The position numbers and the translations under genes were made by a program. Positions 33,353 through 45,563 of a stretch of 64,000 bases of DNA are shown piece by piece (within the stretch, counting starts at the first letter, position 1; each line of letters opens with the position of its first letter). A model generated the notes under the pieces. It saw only the letters and a program-made list of their open reading frames with translations, was not told the origin of the DNA and made no database searches. This DNA comes from Canna indica (taxonomy: Eukaryota; Streptophyta; Magnoliopsida; Zingiberales; Cannaceae), in contig CP136893.1 in NCBI GenBank assembly GCA_034359265.1, forward strand, positions 41,489,501 to 41,553,500, read 5' to 3'.

Positions 33353-34769
33353 ATGACTAGTGAAATCCAACTAGCTCAAGGGTCCTCTACTCATACTCCA
33401 CCATTGTTCGATGGAAACAACTATGTCTATTGGAAGATACACATGAATGGCTTCCTACAATCACTAGGCATGGATGTGTGGAGAATAATTCAAGTAGAGT
33501 ATAAGCAACCAACTAAGGATATGGATGAGTGGGATCAAGAAGAGATTAAACTCTTTAAAGCAAATGCAAAGGCTATCAATGCATTATATTGTGGCCTATC
33601 AATTAATGAGTTTAATAGAATCTCTACTTGTAAGTTTGCATATGAACTTTGGTAAGTCTTAGAGACTACACATGATGGTACTTCACAAGTTAAGGAGTCT
33701 AAGATAAACCTACTCATGCATGATTATGAAATGTTTAAAATGATATCTCATGAATCTATTGATGCCATGTATACTCGTTTTCAAAATATTACAAATGACT
33801 TAGCTAATCTTGGTAGAGAAATAAGTGAAGAGGAGAAGGTAAGGAAGCTCCTTCGTTCCCTTCCAAAAGCTTGGGAGCCTAAGGTCATCGCAATCATGGA
33901 AGCGAAGGATATAAGCACCTTGAAGATCACCGAGCTCATTGGGTCTCTCATGACACATGAGACCCATATGAAGCAATACAAGGAGGAAGATGCCCCGAAA
34001 GGCAAGACCATTGCCTTAAAAGCATCACACCGGGTTGAAGAATCCTTATCATCCGAGGAAGAGACGGATGATTTTGAAGGGATGGCAATGTTGGCAAGAA
34101 GATTCATGAACTTCATGAGAGGAGGCATGAGAAAGGGAAGAGGAGGCTACACATGCTTCAATTGCAACAAAACCGGGCATTAAAGGAAGGATTACCCACT
34201 TCTCAAGATGGCTTCCACCTCCAACCCTCACAAAAAGGACAAATACAAGAAGAAGTAGGCAATCATGGCTTCATCGGATGAAAGCGAGTCTTCGTCAAGT
34301 GAAGAAGACTCCAAGAGTGAAAAGGCAAATCTTTGCCTCATGGCAAATGACATTGAGGTAAGATTTACATTTGGTGAGCTTTCATTTACGCATGACGAAC
34401 TAGAAAATGAATTTGATCAAATGAATGATGAATTTAATGCTATTAGGAAAAAGTTTAAAGTACTTAGAAAGGACAACAAATCTTTAGAGCTTGAAAATGA
34501 TAACTTGCTACTCTCATGCAATGCATTAAGGAAAGAAGTAGAAACCCTTAAGGAAGAAAAGCATGCCCTAGATGATGCTAAGAAAAACCTAGAAAATGAA
34601 AACAAAAAATTGGGGAATGAAAACAAGTACTTAAGTGATCAAGTAGAGCACTTGAATGGTAGCATGCTAAGTCTAAAAAAGGAACTCTGCATGCTAAATG
34701 AAAAAATGACAACCTTACAAAATGTCATGCCTAAGGTTGTCCATGCTAGAAAGTCATCAAGCAATCATG
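33353..34769 (+). pseudogene. Copia gag of copy A2, interrupted by insertion
   Basis: Single frame from the ATG at 33353 (MTSEIQLAQGSSTH) with stops at 33653, 34181 and 34256 and no frameshift. N-terminal gag and UBN2 domain to about 34000, an acidic Ser/Glu stretch, then a zinc knuckle CFNCNKTGH that is broken twice: a TAA follows the His and the last Cys is Tyr. A coiled coil with LELENDNLLLSCNALRKE runs to about 34750. At 34769 the frame is cut by the nested element; it continues at 45564 after the TCATG duplication. Confidence 0.88.
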
Positions 34770-36121
34770 TGTTGGCTTAAGGGTCTCTCTTGAGCCTCGA
34801 TCTTTATTTTGATGATAACAAACATGTATTTAATCCAAGCGTAAAGTTTTGAGTTCAGGTTGAGGTTGCGATAAGCATGCCAAGTTCGTTCAAACGAGAC
34901 GAAAGAAAACGTCGTCAAAGAAACGGAAGAAGAAAATATCGAAGAAAGGCTCGGGCTTAGATCATGTAGAATTCATGTGATATACCCCTAGGATAAGTGT
35001 ATCCCAAGACAAAATTGTAAAGTTATCCAAGTTGAAACTTGGTAACTAAAACCATAAAAAAAAAGGCATGTAAAAATCCATGAAGAAGTCAGCCTCAGCC
35101 TGAGTACGGTCGACCGAACAAGGTAGTATTCTGCTGAGCAGTCGTTCGATCGACCGGTGGGTCGACCGAATGATGGTAAAATCTGGTAGTCGTCATTCAA
35201 GGCTGCGTCAGTCGACCGATCGAGGCAAAAACTTGGCAGAATGCTTAGCGGTCGATCGGATTGGAGATAGCCTGTCGCGCGACCCTGGCTCTAGTGATTC
35301 GATCGACCGGCTGGTCGACCGAATATGGGATCGGTACTTTTCCGTTAGCCGATTGACCCATCGGTCGACCAAGCTCTCTCACATAGCCAGCCATCGCATT
35401 GGCGGTCGATCAGTCGGTTGACCGACCGATCGATCGGCCAGTGACCAAACGACTTCGACGGCTATTTTTTTGCCTGTTGAACGGGCTGTTCAAGTGAGGG
35501 GTTATAAATATCCCTCACCCAACTTCTTTACTTCATCTTTGAACTTTTATTGAGCAATTAAAGAAGTTTCTTAAGCCTTCAAAAGAGCGAACTGCACGCG
35601 CCCTCTGCTTTCATCGACAACTCACTTCAGGCGCTGATTCCCTGCTTCTTCAATCTTGTTGCAATACAAAGAGCCGTCTTCTTGCAAGTTGGAGACATGA
35701 AGGCGGTTGAAAGGAGCCTTGGTTCATTTTAAATTCTTAAAGCTCTTTCCTTTGTATTTGACATAGTTGCTAGGTGTGCTAGGACACACTTAGGGTGACT
35801 TTATAAAGTAGAGTGAGGTGTTCTCAGAGTGGTTAGAAGGGTGTCCTCATTGTATTCAAAGGGAAGCATAGATTCTATAAAGTAGTGATTAGAAATCCTT
35901 GGTGAGGAGCCATGGTAGTAGAGTAGGCAATTGGCCGAACCACTATAATTACTCTTGTTTGCATTGCTTATTTGCTTGTTTATCATTGCTATTTATATTT
36001 GATCATATTCACCATTAAGAACAATTGCATTAAGTGAAGCTAAAATTGAGTAAGAAGAAAACATAGGAAAAGAGGACAGACACTATTTAACCCCCCTTCT
36101 AGTGTTGGATTTCACACAACA
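34770..36121 (+). repeat. LTR 1 of the nested family A array (1352 bp)
   Basis: TGTTGGCTTAAGGG to CACACAACA. Nearly identical to LTR 2 except for a deletion of about 32 bp near 35765 and single-base changes. Palindromic cluster about 35105-35450; TATA box 35503-35510. Confidence 0.93.
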
Positions 36122-36123
36122 TT

Positions 36124-36135
36124 TGGTATCAGAGT
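36124..36135 (+). other. Primer-binding site, tRNA-iMet
   Basis: TGGTATCAGAGT after LTR 1, one mismatch; the same variant follows LTR 2. Confidence 0.85.
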
Positions 36136-36178
36136 AAGGTCGTAGGTCAATATTTAACCATCTTTCCTACAAGTCAAG

Positions 36179-37597
36179 ATGTCTAGTGAAATCCAATTGG
36201 CTCAAGGGTCCTCTACTCATACTCCACCACTACTCGATGGGAACAACTATGCCTATTGGAAGATCCGCATGAATGGCTTCCTTCAAACCTTAGGCATGGA
36301 TGTATAGAGGATGATCCTAGTAGAGTATAAACAACCCAATAAGGATATGGACCAATGGGACCAAGAAGAAATTAGGCTTTTCAATGGGAATGCAAAGGCC
36401 ATCAATGTTTTATATTGCGGCCTATCAATTAATAAATTCAATAGGATTTTTCTACGTGTAAGTCCGCATATGAAGTATGGAAGGTCCTGGAGATCACCCA
36501 TGAAGGAACTTCACAAGTAAAGGAATCCAAAATTAACTTACTCATGCATGATTATGAAATGTTTAAGATGCTTTCACATGAGTCCATTGATGACATGCAT
36601 GCTAGATTCCAAAATATTATGAATGGCTTAGCTAACCTTGGCAGGAAAATAAAGGAAGAGAAGAAGGTAAGGAAGCTCCTCCATTCCCTTCTGAAATCTT
36701 GGGAGCCCAAAGTAATAGCCATCAAGGAAGCCATGGATTTGAGCACTTTGAAGATCACCGAGCTCATTGGGTCTCTCATGACACATGTGACCCACATGAA
36801 GCAATACCAAGAGGAAGATGCCCCCAAAGGCAAGACCATTGCCTTAAAAGCATCACATCGAGCAGAAGAATCATCGTCATCCGAGGAAGAGACAGATGAT
36901 CTTGAAGAAATGGCCATGCTCGGAAGAAGATTCATGAGCTTCATGAGGGGAGGCATGAGAAAGGGAAGAGGAGGCTACACATGCTTCAATTGCAACAAAA
37001 CCGGGCATTAAAGGAAGGATTACCCACTTCTCAAGATGGCTTCCACCTCCAACCCTCACAAAAAGGACAAATACAAGAAGAAGAAGGCAATCATGGCTTC
37101 ATCGGATGAAAGCGAGTCTTCGTCAAGTGAAGAAGACTCCAAGAGTGAAAAGACAAATCTTTGCCTCATGGCAAATGACATTGAGGTAAGATTTACATTT
37201 GGTGAGCTTTCATTTACGCATGACGAACTAGAAAATGAATTTGATCAAATGAATGATGAATTTAATGCTATTAGGAAAAAGTTTAAAGTACTTAGAAAGG
37301 ACAACAAATCTTTAGAGCTTGAAAATGATAACTTGCTACTCTCATGCAATGCATTAAGGAAAGAAGTAGAAACCCTTAAGGAAGAAAAGCATGCCCTAGA
37401 TGATGCTAAGAAAAACCTAGAAAATGAAAACAAAAAATTGGGGAATGAAAACAAGTACTTAAGTGATCAAGTAGTGCACTTGAATGGTAGCATGCTAAGT
37501 CTAAAAAAGGAACTCTGCATGCTAAATGAAAAAATGACAACCTTACAAAATGTCATGCCTAAGGTTGTCCATGCTAGAAAGTCATCAAGCAATCATG
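36179..37597 (+). pseudogene. Chimeric gag between LTR 1 and LTR 2
   Basis: Starts at the ATG 36179 (MSSEIQLAQGS). TAG at 36305 and an extra T near 36448 shift the frame; the gag continues from 36544. Up to 36948 it matches the gag at 39035 (same stop, same extra T, same codons). From 36960 it matches the host gag at 34124-34769, including the broken zinc knuckle with TAA and Tyr, the coiled coil and the end at TCATG. The second part differs from the host copy at only a few bases; for example the stop at 34256 is AAG here. Confidence 0.9.
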
Positions 37598-38977
37598 TGT
37601 TGGCTTAAGGGTCTCTCTTGAGCCTCGATCTTTATTTTGATGATAACAAACATGTATTTAATCCAAGCGTAAAGTTTTGAGTTCAGGTTGAGGTTGCGAT
37701 AAGCATGCCAAGTTCGTTCAAACGAGACGAAAGAAAACGTCGTCAAAGAAACGGAAGAAGAAAATATCGAAGAAAGGCTCGGGCTTAGATCATGTAGAAT
37801 TCATGTGATATACCCCTAGGATAAGTGTATCCCAAGACAAAATTGTAAAGTTATCCAAGTTGAAACTTGGTAACTAAAACCAAAAAAAAAAGGCATGTAA
37901 AAATCCATGAAGAAGTCAGCCTCAGCCTGAGTACGGTCGACCGAACAAGGTAGTATTCTGCTGAGCAGTCGTTCGATCGACCGGTGGGTCGACCGAATGA
38001 TGGTAAAATCTGGCAGTCGTCATTCAAGGCTGCGTCAGTCGACCGATCGAGGCAAAAACTTGGCAGAATGCTTAGCGGTCAATCGGATTGGAGATAGCCT
38101 GTCGCGCGACCCTGGCTCTAGTGATTCGATCGACCGGCTGGTCGACCGAATATGGGATCGGTACTTTTCCGTTAGCCGATCGACCCATCGGTCGACCAAG
38201 CTCTCTCACATAGCCAGCCATCGCATTGGCGGTCGATCAGTCGGTTGACCGACCGATCGATCGGCCAGTGACCAAACGACTTCGACGGCTATTTTTTTGC
38301 CTGTTGAACGGGCTGTTCGAGTGAGGGGTTATAAATATCCCTCACCCAACTTCTTTACTTCATCTTTGAACTTTTATTGAGCAATTAAAGAAGTTTCTTA
38401 AGCCTTCAAAAGAGCGAACTGCACGCGCCCTCTGCTTTCATCGACAACTCACTTCAGGCGCTGATTCCCTGCTTCTTCAATCTTGTTGCAATACAAAGAA
38501 CCGTCTTCTTGCAAGTTGGAGACATGAAGGCGGTTGAAAGGAGCCTTGGTTCATTTTAAATTCTTAAAGCTCTTTCCTTTGTATTTGACATTTATTGTAA
38601 ACTTATTCTCTATTTGAGATAGTTGCTAGGTGTGCTAGGACACACTTAGGGTGACTTTATAAAGTAGAGTGAGGTGTTCTCAGAGTGGTTAGAAGGGTGT
38701 CCTCATTGTATTCAAAGGGAAGCATAGATTCTATAAAGTAGTAATTAGAAATCCTTGGTGAGGAGCCATGGTAGTAGAGTAGGCAATTGGCCGAACCACT
38801 ATAATTACTCTTGTTTGCATTGCTTATTTGCTTGTTTATCATTGCTATTTATATTTGATCATATTCACCATTAAGAACAATTGCATTAAGTGAAGCTAAA
38901 ATTGAGTAAGAAGAAAACATAGGAAAAGATGACAGACACTATTTAACCCCCCTTCTAGTGTTGGATTTCACACAACA
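37598..38977 (+). repeat. LTR 2 (middle) of the nested family A array (1380 bp)
   Basis: TGTTGGCTTAAGGG to CACAACA. Preceded by host gag and TCATG, with no purine tract before it, so it is a 5' LTR copy and not a 3' LTR. Palindromic cluster about 37930-38280; TATA box 38330-38337. Confidence 0.93.
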
Positions 38978-38979
38978 TT

Positions 38980-38991
38980 TGGTATCAGAGT
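38980..38991 (+). other. Primer-binding site, tRNA-iMet
   Basis: TGGTATCAGAGT two bases after LTR 2. Confidence 0.85.
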
Positions 38992-39034
38992 AAGGTCGTA
39001 GGTCAATATTTAACCATCTTTCCTACAAGTCAAG

Positions 39035-40667
39035 ATGTCTAGTGAAATCCAATTGGCTCAAGGGTCCTCTACTCATACTCCACCACTACTCGATGGGAAC
39101 AACTATGCCTATTGGAAGATCCGCATGAATGGCTTCCTTCAAACCTTAGGCATGGATGTATAGAGGATGATCCTAGTAGAGTATAAACAACCCAATAAGG
39201 ATATGGACCAATGGGACCAAGAAGAAATTAGGCTTTTCAATGCGAATGCAAAGGCCGTTAATGTTTTATATTGCGGCCTATCAATTAATAAATTCAATAG
39301 GATTTTTCTACGTGTAAGTTCGCATATGAAGTATGGAAGGTCCTGGAGATCACCCATGAAGGAACTTCACAAGTAAAGGAATCCAAAATTAACTTACTCA
39401 TGCATGATTATGAAATATTTAAGATGCTTTCACATGAGTCCATTGATGACATGCATGCTAGATTCCAAAATATTATGAATGGCTTAGCTAACCTTGGCAG
39501 GAAAATAAAGGAAGAGAAGAAGGTAAGGAAGCTCCTCCATTCCCTTCTAAAATCTTGGGAGCCCAAAGTAATAGCCATCAAGGAAGCCATGGATTTGAGC
39601 ACTTTGCAGATCACCGAGCTCATTGGGTCTCTCATGACATATGTGACCCACATGAAGCAATACCAAGAGGAAGATGCCCCCAAAGGCAAGACCATTGCCT
39701 TAAAAGCATCACATCGAGCAGAAGAACTGTCGTCATCCGAGGAAGAGACAGATGATCTTGAAGAAATGGCCATGCTCGGAAGAAGATTCATGAGCTTCAT
39801 GAGGGGAGGCATGAGGAAGGGAAGAGGAGACTACACTTGCTACCATTGCAATAAGACCAGGCACCTAAGGAAGGATTGCCCACTTCTCAAGATGGCCTCC
39901 ACCTCCAACCCCCACAAGAAAGAAAAATACAAGAAGAAGAAGAAGGCAATGATGGCTACGTGGGATGAAAGCGAGGCCTCATCGAGTGAAGAAGAAGCAA
40001 AAAGTGAAAAGGCAAACCTTTGCTTGATGGCAAAGGATGATGAGGTAAAATTTATTTTTGGTGAATTTCATTTACTCGAGATGAGCTAGAAAATGAATTT
40101 GAACAAATGCATGATGAATTCAATGCCATTAGGATAAAATTTAGAGATCTCAAAAAGGACAATAGATCTTTAGAACTTGAGAATGATAGTCTATTACTTT
40201 CATGCAATGCCCTAAGGAAAGAAATAGACACCTTTAAGGAAGAAACATGCACCCTAGAAAAAGCTAAGAAGGACTTAGAGATTGACAACCAAAAACTAGA
40301 GAATGAAAAAAAGTATTTATGTGATAAAGTAGAGCATCTAAATGATAGCATGCTAACATTAAAAAAAGGAACTTTGCATGCTTAATGAAAAAATGACAAC
40401 CAGCCAAAATGTCATGCCAAAGGTTGTTCATAAAAAGAAATCATCACAATTTAATGCTCACACACACACTAGAAGAAAATTTAATGAAAATTGCTTTTCA
40501 TGTGGCTTATTTGGCCATATGGCCAAGGATTGTGCATTGAGAAGGAACCTACATTCAAGATTTACATGGGTTCCAAAATTGACTAACACTCAAGGACCCA
40601 AAAAAATTTGGGTACCTAAGAAAGTTTCTTCTCCTTTTGTAGATGGAGAAGCATCCTCAACCAAGTA
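39035..40667 (+). pseudogene. Copia gag of the nested element
   Basis: ATG 39035; TAG near 39161; one-base insertion near 39305. The UBN2 region and Ser/Glu-rich stretch are readable from 39400. The first zinc knuckle is CYHCNKTRHLRKDC with Gly changed to Arg before the His (about 39836-39877). A one-base deletion near 40070 and an A-run slip near 40367 change the frame again. A coiled coil fills about 40080-40370 and a second box CFSCGLFGHMAKDC lies at about 40495-40536. The region passes into protease at about 40662. Confidence 0.87.
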
Positions 40668-43600
40668 GAAGCACTTGGATATTGGATAGCGGTCGCTCAA
40701 AGCACATGACAGGTGACATCAATTTATTTGCAACCCTATCAAGCAAAGATGGTGGACATGTCACATTTGGAGACAATGCCAAAGGTAAGATTGTTGGCAT
40801 TGGTGACATAGGTATACTCCCTTACCCATGCATTACAAATGTTCTATTAGTTGATGGGTTAAAACATAATTTGATTAGCATATCACAATTATATGACAAT
40901 GGATACACAATTGTTTTTGAAGTATCTAAATATATTATTAGAAGTGCACCATCAAATGATATCATGTTTATTGGAAATAGGCAAGAAAATGTATACACCT
41001 TATAATTAAATGTCTTGCCAAATCCTCATGTTAGATGCTTAGTTGCCATGGAGAATGACTCTTGGTTGTGGCATAGAAGGCTAGGACATGCTAGCATGAG
41101 CCTCATCCAAGAGATATATAGGAAAGAATTAGTTAAAGGCTTACCCAAGATAAAATTTAAAAAAGACAAACTTTGTGATGCATGTTAACTAGGTAAGCAA
41201 GTTAAATCTTCATTTCATAGCATTAATCATGTTAGTACATCTAGAATTCTCGAGCTTGTGCACATGGATCTCTTTGGTCCATGTGATGTAGCTAGTCTAG
41301 GTGGAAAGCTATATTGTTATGTATTAGTTGATGATTTTTCTAGATTTACATGGGTTTTCTTTTTGGCCAACAAAAATGAAACTTTTGAGTTTTTCAAAAA
41401 GTTTGCAAAGAAAGTTTCAAATGAACAAGGAGTATCAATTTTGAAAATAAGAAGTGACAATGGAGGGGAGTTTAAAAATGAAAAAATTTCTGAGTTTTGT
41501 GATGATTTGGGTATTGAACATACCTTCTCTTCCCCTAGGACCCCTCAACAAAATGGGGTGGTTGAGAGGAAGAATAGAATTTTACTAGAAATGGCTAGGA
41601 CCATGCTATGCGAAAATAATTTGCCTAAGTATTTTTGGGCCGAAGTCATAAATACTTCTTGTTATGTTCTTAACCGAGTTTTATTGAGACCAAAAATTAA
41701 GAAAACACATTTTGAGCTTTGGAGTACTAAAATCCCAAATGTGGGATATTTTCATGTTTTTGGATACAAATGTTTTATATTAAATACTAAGGTGAATTTA
41801 GGAAAATTTGATTCTAAATTCGATGAAGGGATTTTCCTAGATTACTCCACTAATTCTAAGGCATATAGAGTTTACAACCGTAGAACAATGATTGTTGAAG
41901 AATCCATACATGTCACGTTTAATGAAACTAATGATTCTTCTAGAAATGTGAAGATTGTGAATGTAGGTGAGGAACTTAAGGATCTTACACTTCATGATAA
42001 AGAAGTGGAGGATGAAGATAATGAGGAGACCCAACATGAAGAACCTCCATCCTCAAATCTACCTCAAGTTGAAGATGAAGAAGAAGAAGAAGCTCTACCA
42101 CCTCTCCCTAAAGGATATCGATTGGTAAGAGATCATCCAATGGACCAAGTCATTGGAGAGCCTTCAACGGGAGTGGTAACACGTTCTAAACTCTAGAATG
42201 TTTGTCAATATATTGCTTTTATATCTCAAGTAGAACCTAAGAACATTAAGGAAGCAATAGAAGATGAGTTTTGGGTACTAGCTATGCAAGAAGAACTCAA
42301 CCAATTTGCTAGAAATGATGTATGAGACTTAGTGCCAATACCTAGTGAACAAACCATAATTGGAACTAAATGGGTATTTATAAATAAGCTAGATGAAGAA
42401 TGATTGGTTATTAGAAACAAAGCTAGGTTAGTGGCACAAGGGTACAATCAACAAGAAGGAATAGACTATAATGAAACGTATGCTCCCATAGCCAGATTAG
42501 AAGCAATTAGAATGCTTTTGGCTTATGCTAGCTTTAAGGGTTTTAAACTTTTTCAAATGGATGTAAAAAATGCATTTTTAAATTGTTTTATTAATGAAGA
42601 AGTTTATATTGAACAACCCCCCAGATTTGAAAGTTTTGAGTTTTCAAACCATGTTTTCAAACTTAAAAAAGCATTATATGGTTTAAAACAAGCCCCTAGG
42701 GCTTGGTATGAAAGACTTTCAATTTTCCTAATTGAACAAGGTTTTGATATTGGAAAAGCCGACGTTTCACTTTTCATTAAGCATCATGAAAATGACATGT
42801 TATTAGTTCAAATTTATGTTGATGGCATAATCTTTGATGCTACTAATGAAATGCTTTGTAAGTGGTTTGCTAAATGTATGCAAGATGAGTTTGAGATGAG
42901 CATGATGGGAGAACTCTCCTTCATGCTTGGTCTCCAAATCAAGCAAACCAACAAAGGGATCTTCATCAATCAAGTCAAGTACACAAAGGAGCTCATCAAA
43001 AGGTTTGGGATGAATGGAGCAATGATAGCTTCTACACCTATGAGTGCATCCATCAAGCTTGACAAAGATGAAGAGAGCATTAAAGTGGACGAAAAATGAT
43101 ATCGAGATATGATTGGTAGTCTTCTTTATTCAACCGCAAGTAGACCCGATATCATGTTTAGTGTTTGTGTATGTTCTAGGTTTCAATCTTGCCCTAAGAT
43201 GTCTCATTTAAGTGCGGTAAAATGCATATTGAAGTATTTAAAGGGCACGGTTGACTTAGGATTATGGTATCTATGTCATACATCATTTGATTTAATGAGT
43301 TTTTCAGACGCTGATTTTGCCGGATGTAAGGTAGATAGAAAAAGCACTAGTGGGTGTTGTCAAGTCTTAGGAGCGAGTCTTGTTTCTTGGTTCTCAAAGA
43401 AACAAAACTCAGTTGCGCTTTCAACTACCGAAGCGAAATACATCGCTGCGGCTAGTTGTTGTGCATAGGTCCTTTGGATGAAACAAACCCTTTTAGACTA
43501 TGGGCTTAGGTATTCTTGCATACCTATACATTGTGATAATACTAGTGCAATAAATTTAACCAAAAATCCCATTTTACACTCTAGAACTAAGCATATTGAC

Positions 43601-43765
43601 TTGAGACATCATTTTCTTACGGATAATGTGACTAAGGGAAATATATAGGTAGAATTTGTATCCACCGATAAATAACTTGCCGATATATTTACAAAACCCT
43701 TGGTTGAAGAAAGCTTCACAAATTTAAGGATGCAATTAGGAATTTGTGTTTCTCCTAGTAATTAA
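40662..43765 (+). pseudogene. Copia pol of the nested element: protease, integrase, RT, RNase H
   Basis: One frame of about 1035 codons with no frameshift but about nine in-frame stops (41003, 41186, 42194, 42323, 42401, 43097, 43466 and two near 43646 and 43673). Protease has LDSG with the following Cys changed to Arg (about 40680). GAG-pre-integrase has the HHCC zinc pattern (WHRRLGH ... CDAC, about 41070-41185). The integrase core has HMDLFGP (41258), RSDNGGEF and QQNGVVERKNR, the D, D and E positions. Reverse transcriptase has ARLVAQGY and LYGLKQAPRAWY, but the catalytic YVDD is YVDG (about 42818-42829). RNase H has DADFAG, TTEAKYIA and HCDN. Domain order protease-integrase-RT-RNase H is diagnostic of Copia. 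Confidence 0.92.
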
Positions 43766-44306
43766 AATGTTTTTCTTTAAAATGTATATGCTTTTCAAAA
43801 AATTGCATTCAATACAGTATCATCACACTTATGTATTGCTTTGTAAAGAGGCTTTGTGACCTATTGGTCTTTGCCTTCTATAAGCTTACATTAATGGGAA
43901 GGACTATAGTGGTAGATGATACTTGGTTTTTGTGGCTTTCTTGATTTTTATTATTACACTCATTAATTGTACCTTAATTCTTACTCTTTTTGATTGATGT
44001 CAAAAGGGGGCGAAAAAGTAAGGTCACACTTGGTTTTCACGATGCATATAGTTAGGGTGAGTTTTATAGTTAAGGGGGAGTTAAAAATGATATGCACATT
44101 GATAGGGGGAGCATAGGATGACTTATAAGTATTTGAATATGCACATTGATAGGGGGAGCATAGGTTGAGTCATAAGTACTTGAATACATATGCTAAGTTA
44201 CATATCTTGCATGCCCTAACTCATGAATGCCTTAACCCAAACTCACAAACACTTATGCTTTCTAAAAATTTCATGTTATGTTTGTCATCATCAAAAAGGG
44301 GGAGAT
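43766..44306 (+). other. Noncoding 3' internal region with 47-bp tandem repeat
   Basis: AT-rich leader to the 3' LTR. Two tandem 47-bp units (44091-44137, 44138-44184) each contain GATAGGGGGAGCATAGG. Further GGGGGAG or GGGGGCG tracts lie near 44006 and 44075. The last, AAAAAGGGGGAGA, abuts LTR 3 and is the likely polypurine primer. Confidence 0.8.
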
Positions 44307-45563
44307 TGTTGGCTTACGGGTCTCTCTTAAGCCTCAATCTTTATTTTAATGATAACAAACATGTATTTAATCCAAGTGTGAAGTTTTGAGTTCAGGTTGA
44401 GGTTGCGATAAGCAAGCCAAGTCCGTTCAAACGAGACGAAAGAAAAGGTCATCAAAGAAACGAAAGAAGAAAGGCTCGTGCTTAGATTAAGTAGAATTCA
44501 TGTGATATACCCCTAGGATAAAGTGTATCCCAAGCCAAAATTGTAAAGTTATCCAATTTGAAACTTGGTAACTAAAACAAAAAAAAAAGGCATGTAATAA
44601 AATCTGGCAGTAGCCATTCAAGGCTGCGTCGGTCGACCGACCGAGGCGAAAACTTGGCAGAATGCATAGCAACCCTAGCTCCAGTCATTCGGTCGACCGA
44701 CTGGTCGACCGAATGTGGGATCGACACTTTTCTGTCAGCCGGTCGACCCGTTGGTCGACCAAGCTCTCTCATATAGCCAGCGGTCGCATTGGCGATCGAT
44801 CAGTCGGTCGACTGACTGATCGATCGGCCAGCGACCGAACGGCTTCAACAACTATTTTTTTGCCCGTTGAATGGGCCGTTCAAGTGAGGGGTTATAAATA
44901 CCCCTCACCTAACTTCTTTACTTCTTCTTAGAACTTTTATTGAGCAATTAAAGAAGTTTCTTAAGCCTTCAAAAGAGTGAACTGCACGCACCCTCTGCTT
45001 CCGTCGACAACTCACTTCAGGCGCTGATTCCCTGCTTCTTCAATCTTGCTGCAGTTCAAAGAGCCATCTTCTTGCAAGTTGGAGACATGAAGGCGGTGGA
45101 AAGCAGCCTTGGTTCATTTTAAATTGTTAAAGCTCTTTCCTTTGTATTTGACATTTATTGTAAACTTGTTCTCTATTTGAGATAGCTACTAGGTGTGCTA
45201 GAAAACACTTTAGGTGACTTTATAGGATTGTGTTTTGCCTAGGTGAATAGGATTGATGTGTTCTCAGAGTGGTGAGAAGGATGTCCTCATTGTATTCAAA
45301 GCGAAACATAGATTCTATAAAGTAGTGGTTAGAAATCCTTGGTGAGGAGCCAAGGTAGTGGAGTAGGCAATTGGCCGAACCACTATAATTACTCTTATTT
45401 GCATTGCTTATTTGTTTGTTTATCATTGCTATTTATATTTGATCATATTCACCATTAAGAAACAATTGCATTAAGTGAAGCTAAAACTGAGTAAGAAGAA
45501 GACATAGGAAAAAGGGATAGACACTATTCAAACCCCCCTTCTAGTGTTGGATTTCACACAATA
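44307..45563 (+). repeat. LTR 3 (3' LTR) of the nested family A array (1257 bp)
   Basis: TGTTGGCTTACGGG to CACACAATA, followed by TCATG. More diverged from LTR 1 and LTR 2 than they are from each other, and lacking about 105 bp at the start of the palindromic cluster (about 44600), which here spans 44625-44850. TATA box 44893-44900. Confidence 0.92.

Larger units (their letters stand above)
34770..45563 (+). mobile_element. Nested family A Copia element rearranged to LTR-gag-LTR-gag-pol-LTR
   Basis: Flanked by TCATG (34765-34769 and 45564-45568). Three LTRs (34770-36121, 37598-38977, 44307-45563) alternate with a short gag-only segment and a longer gag-pol segment. The sequence just before the middle LTR, including TCATG at 37593-37597, is the same as that before the first LTR and comes from the host copy A2, not from the inserted element. 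This is the pattern left by unequal crossover between the host gag and the inserted gag. Confidence 0.9.

Noticed and set aside
35105..35450. CRISPR-like look of short palindromic repeats with spacers
   Set aside because: Motif spacing is irregular, spacers are themselves related, the context is a plant LTR and no cas genes are present.
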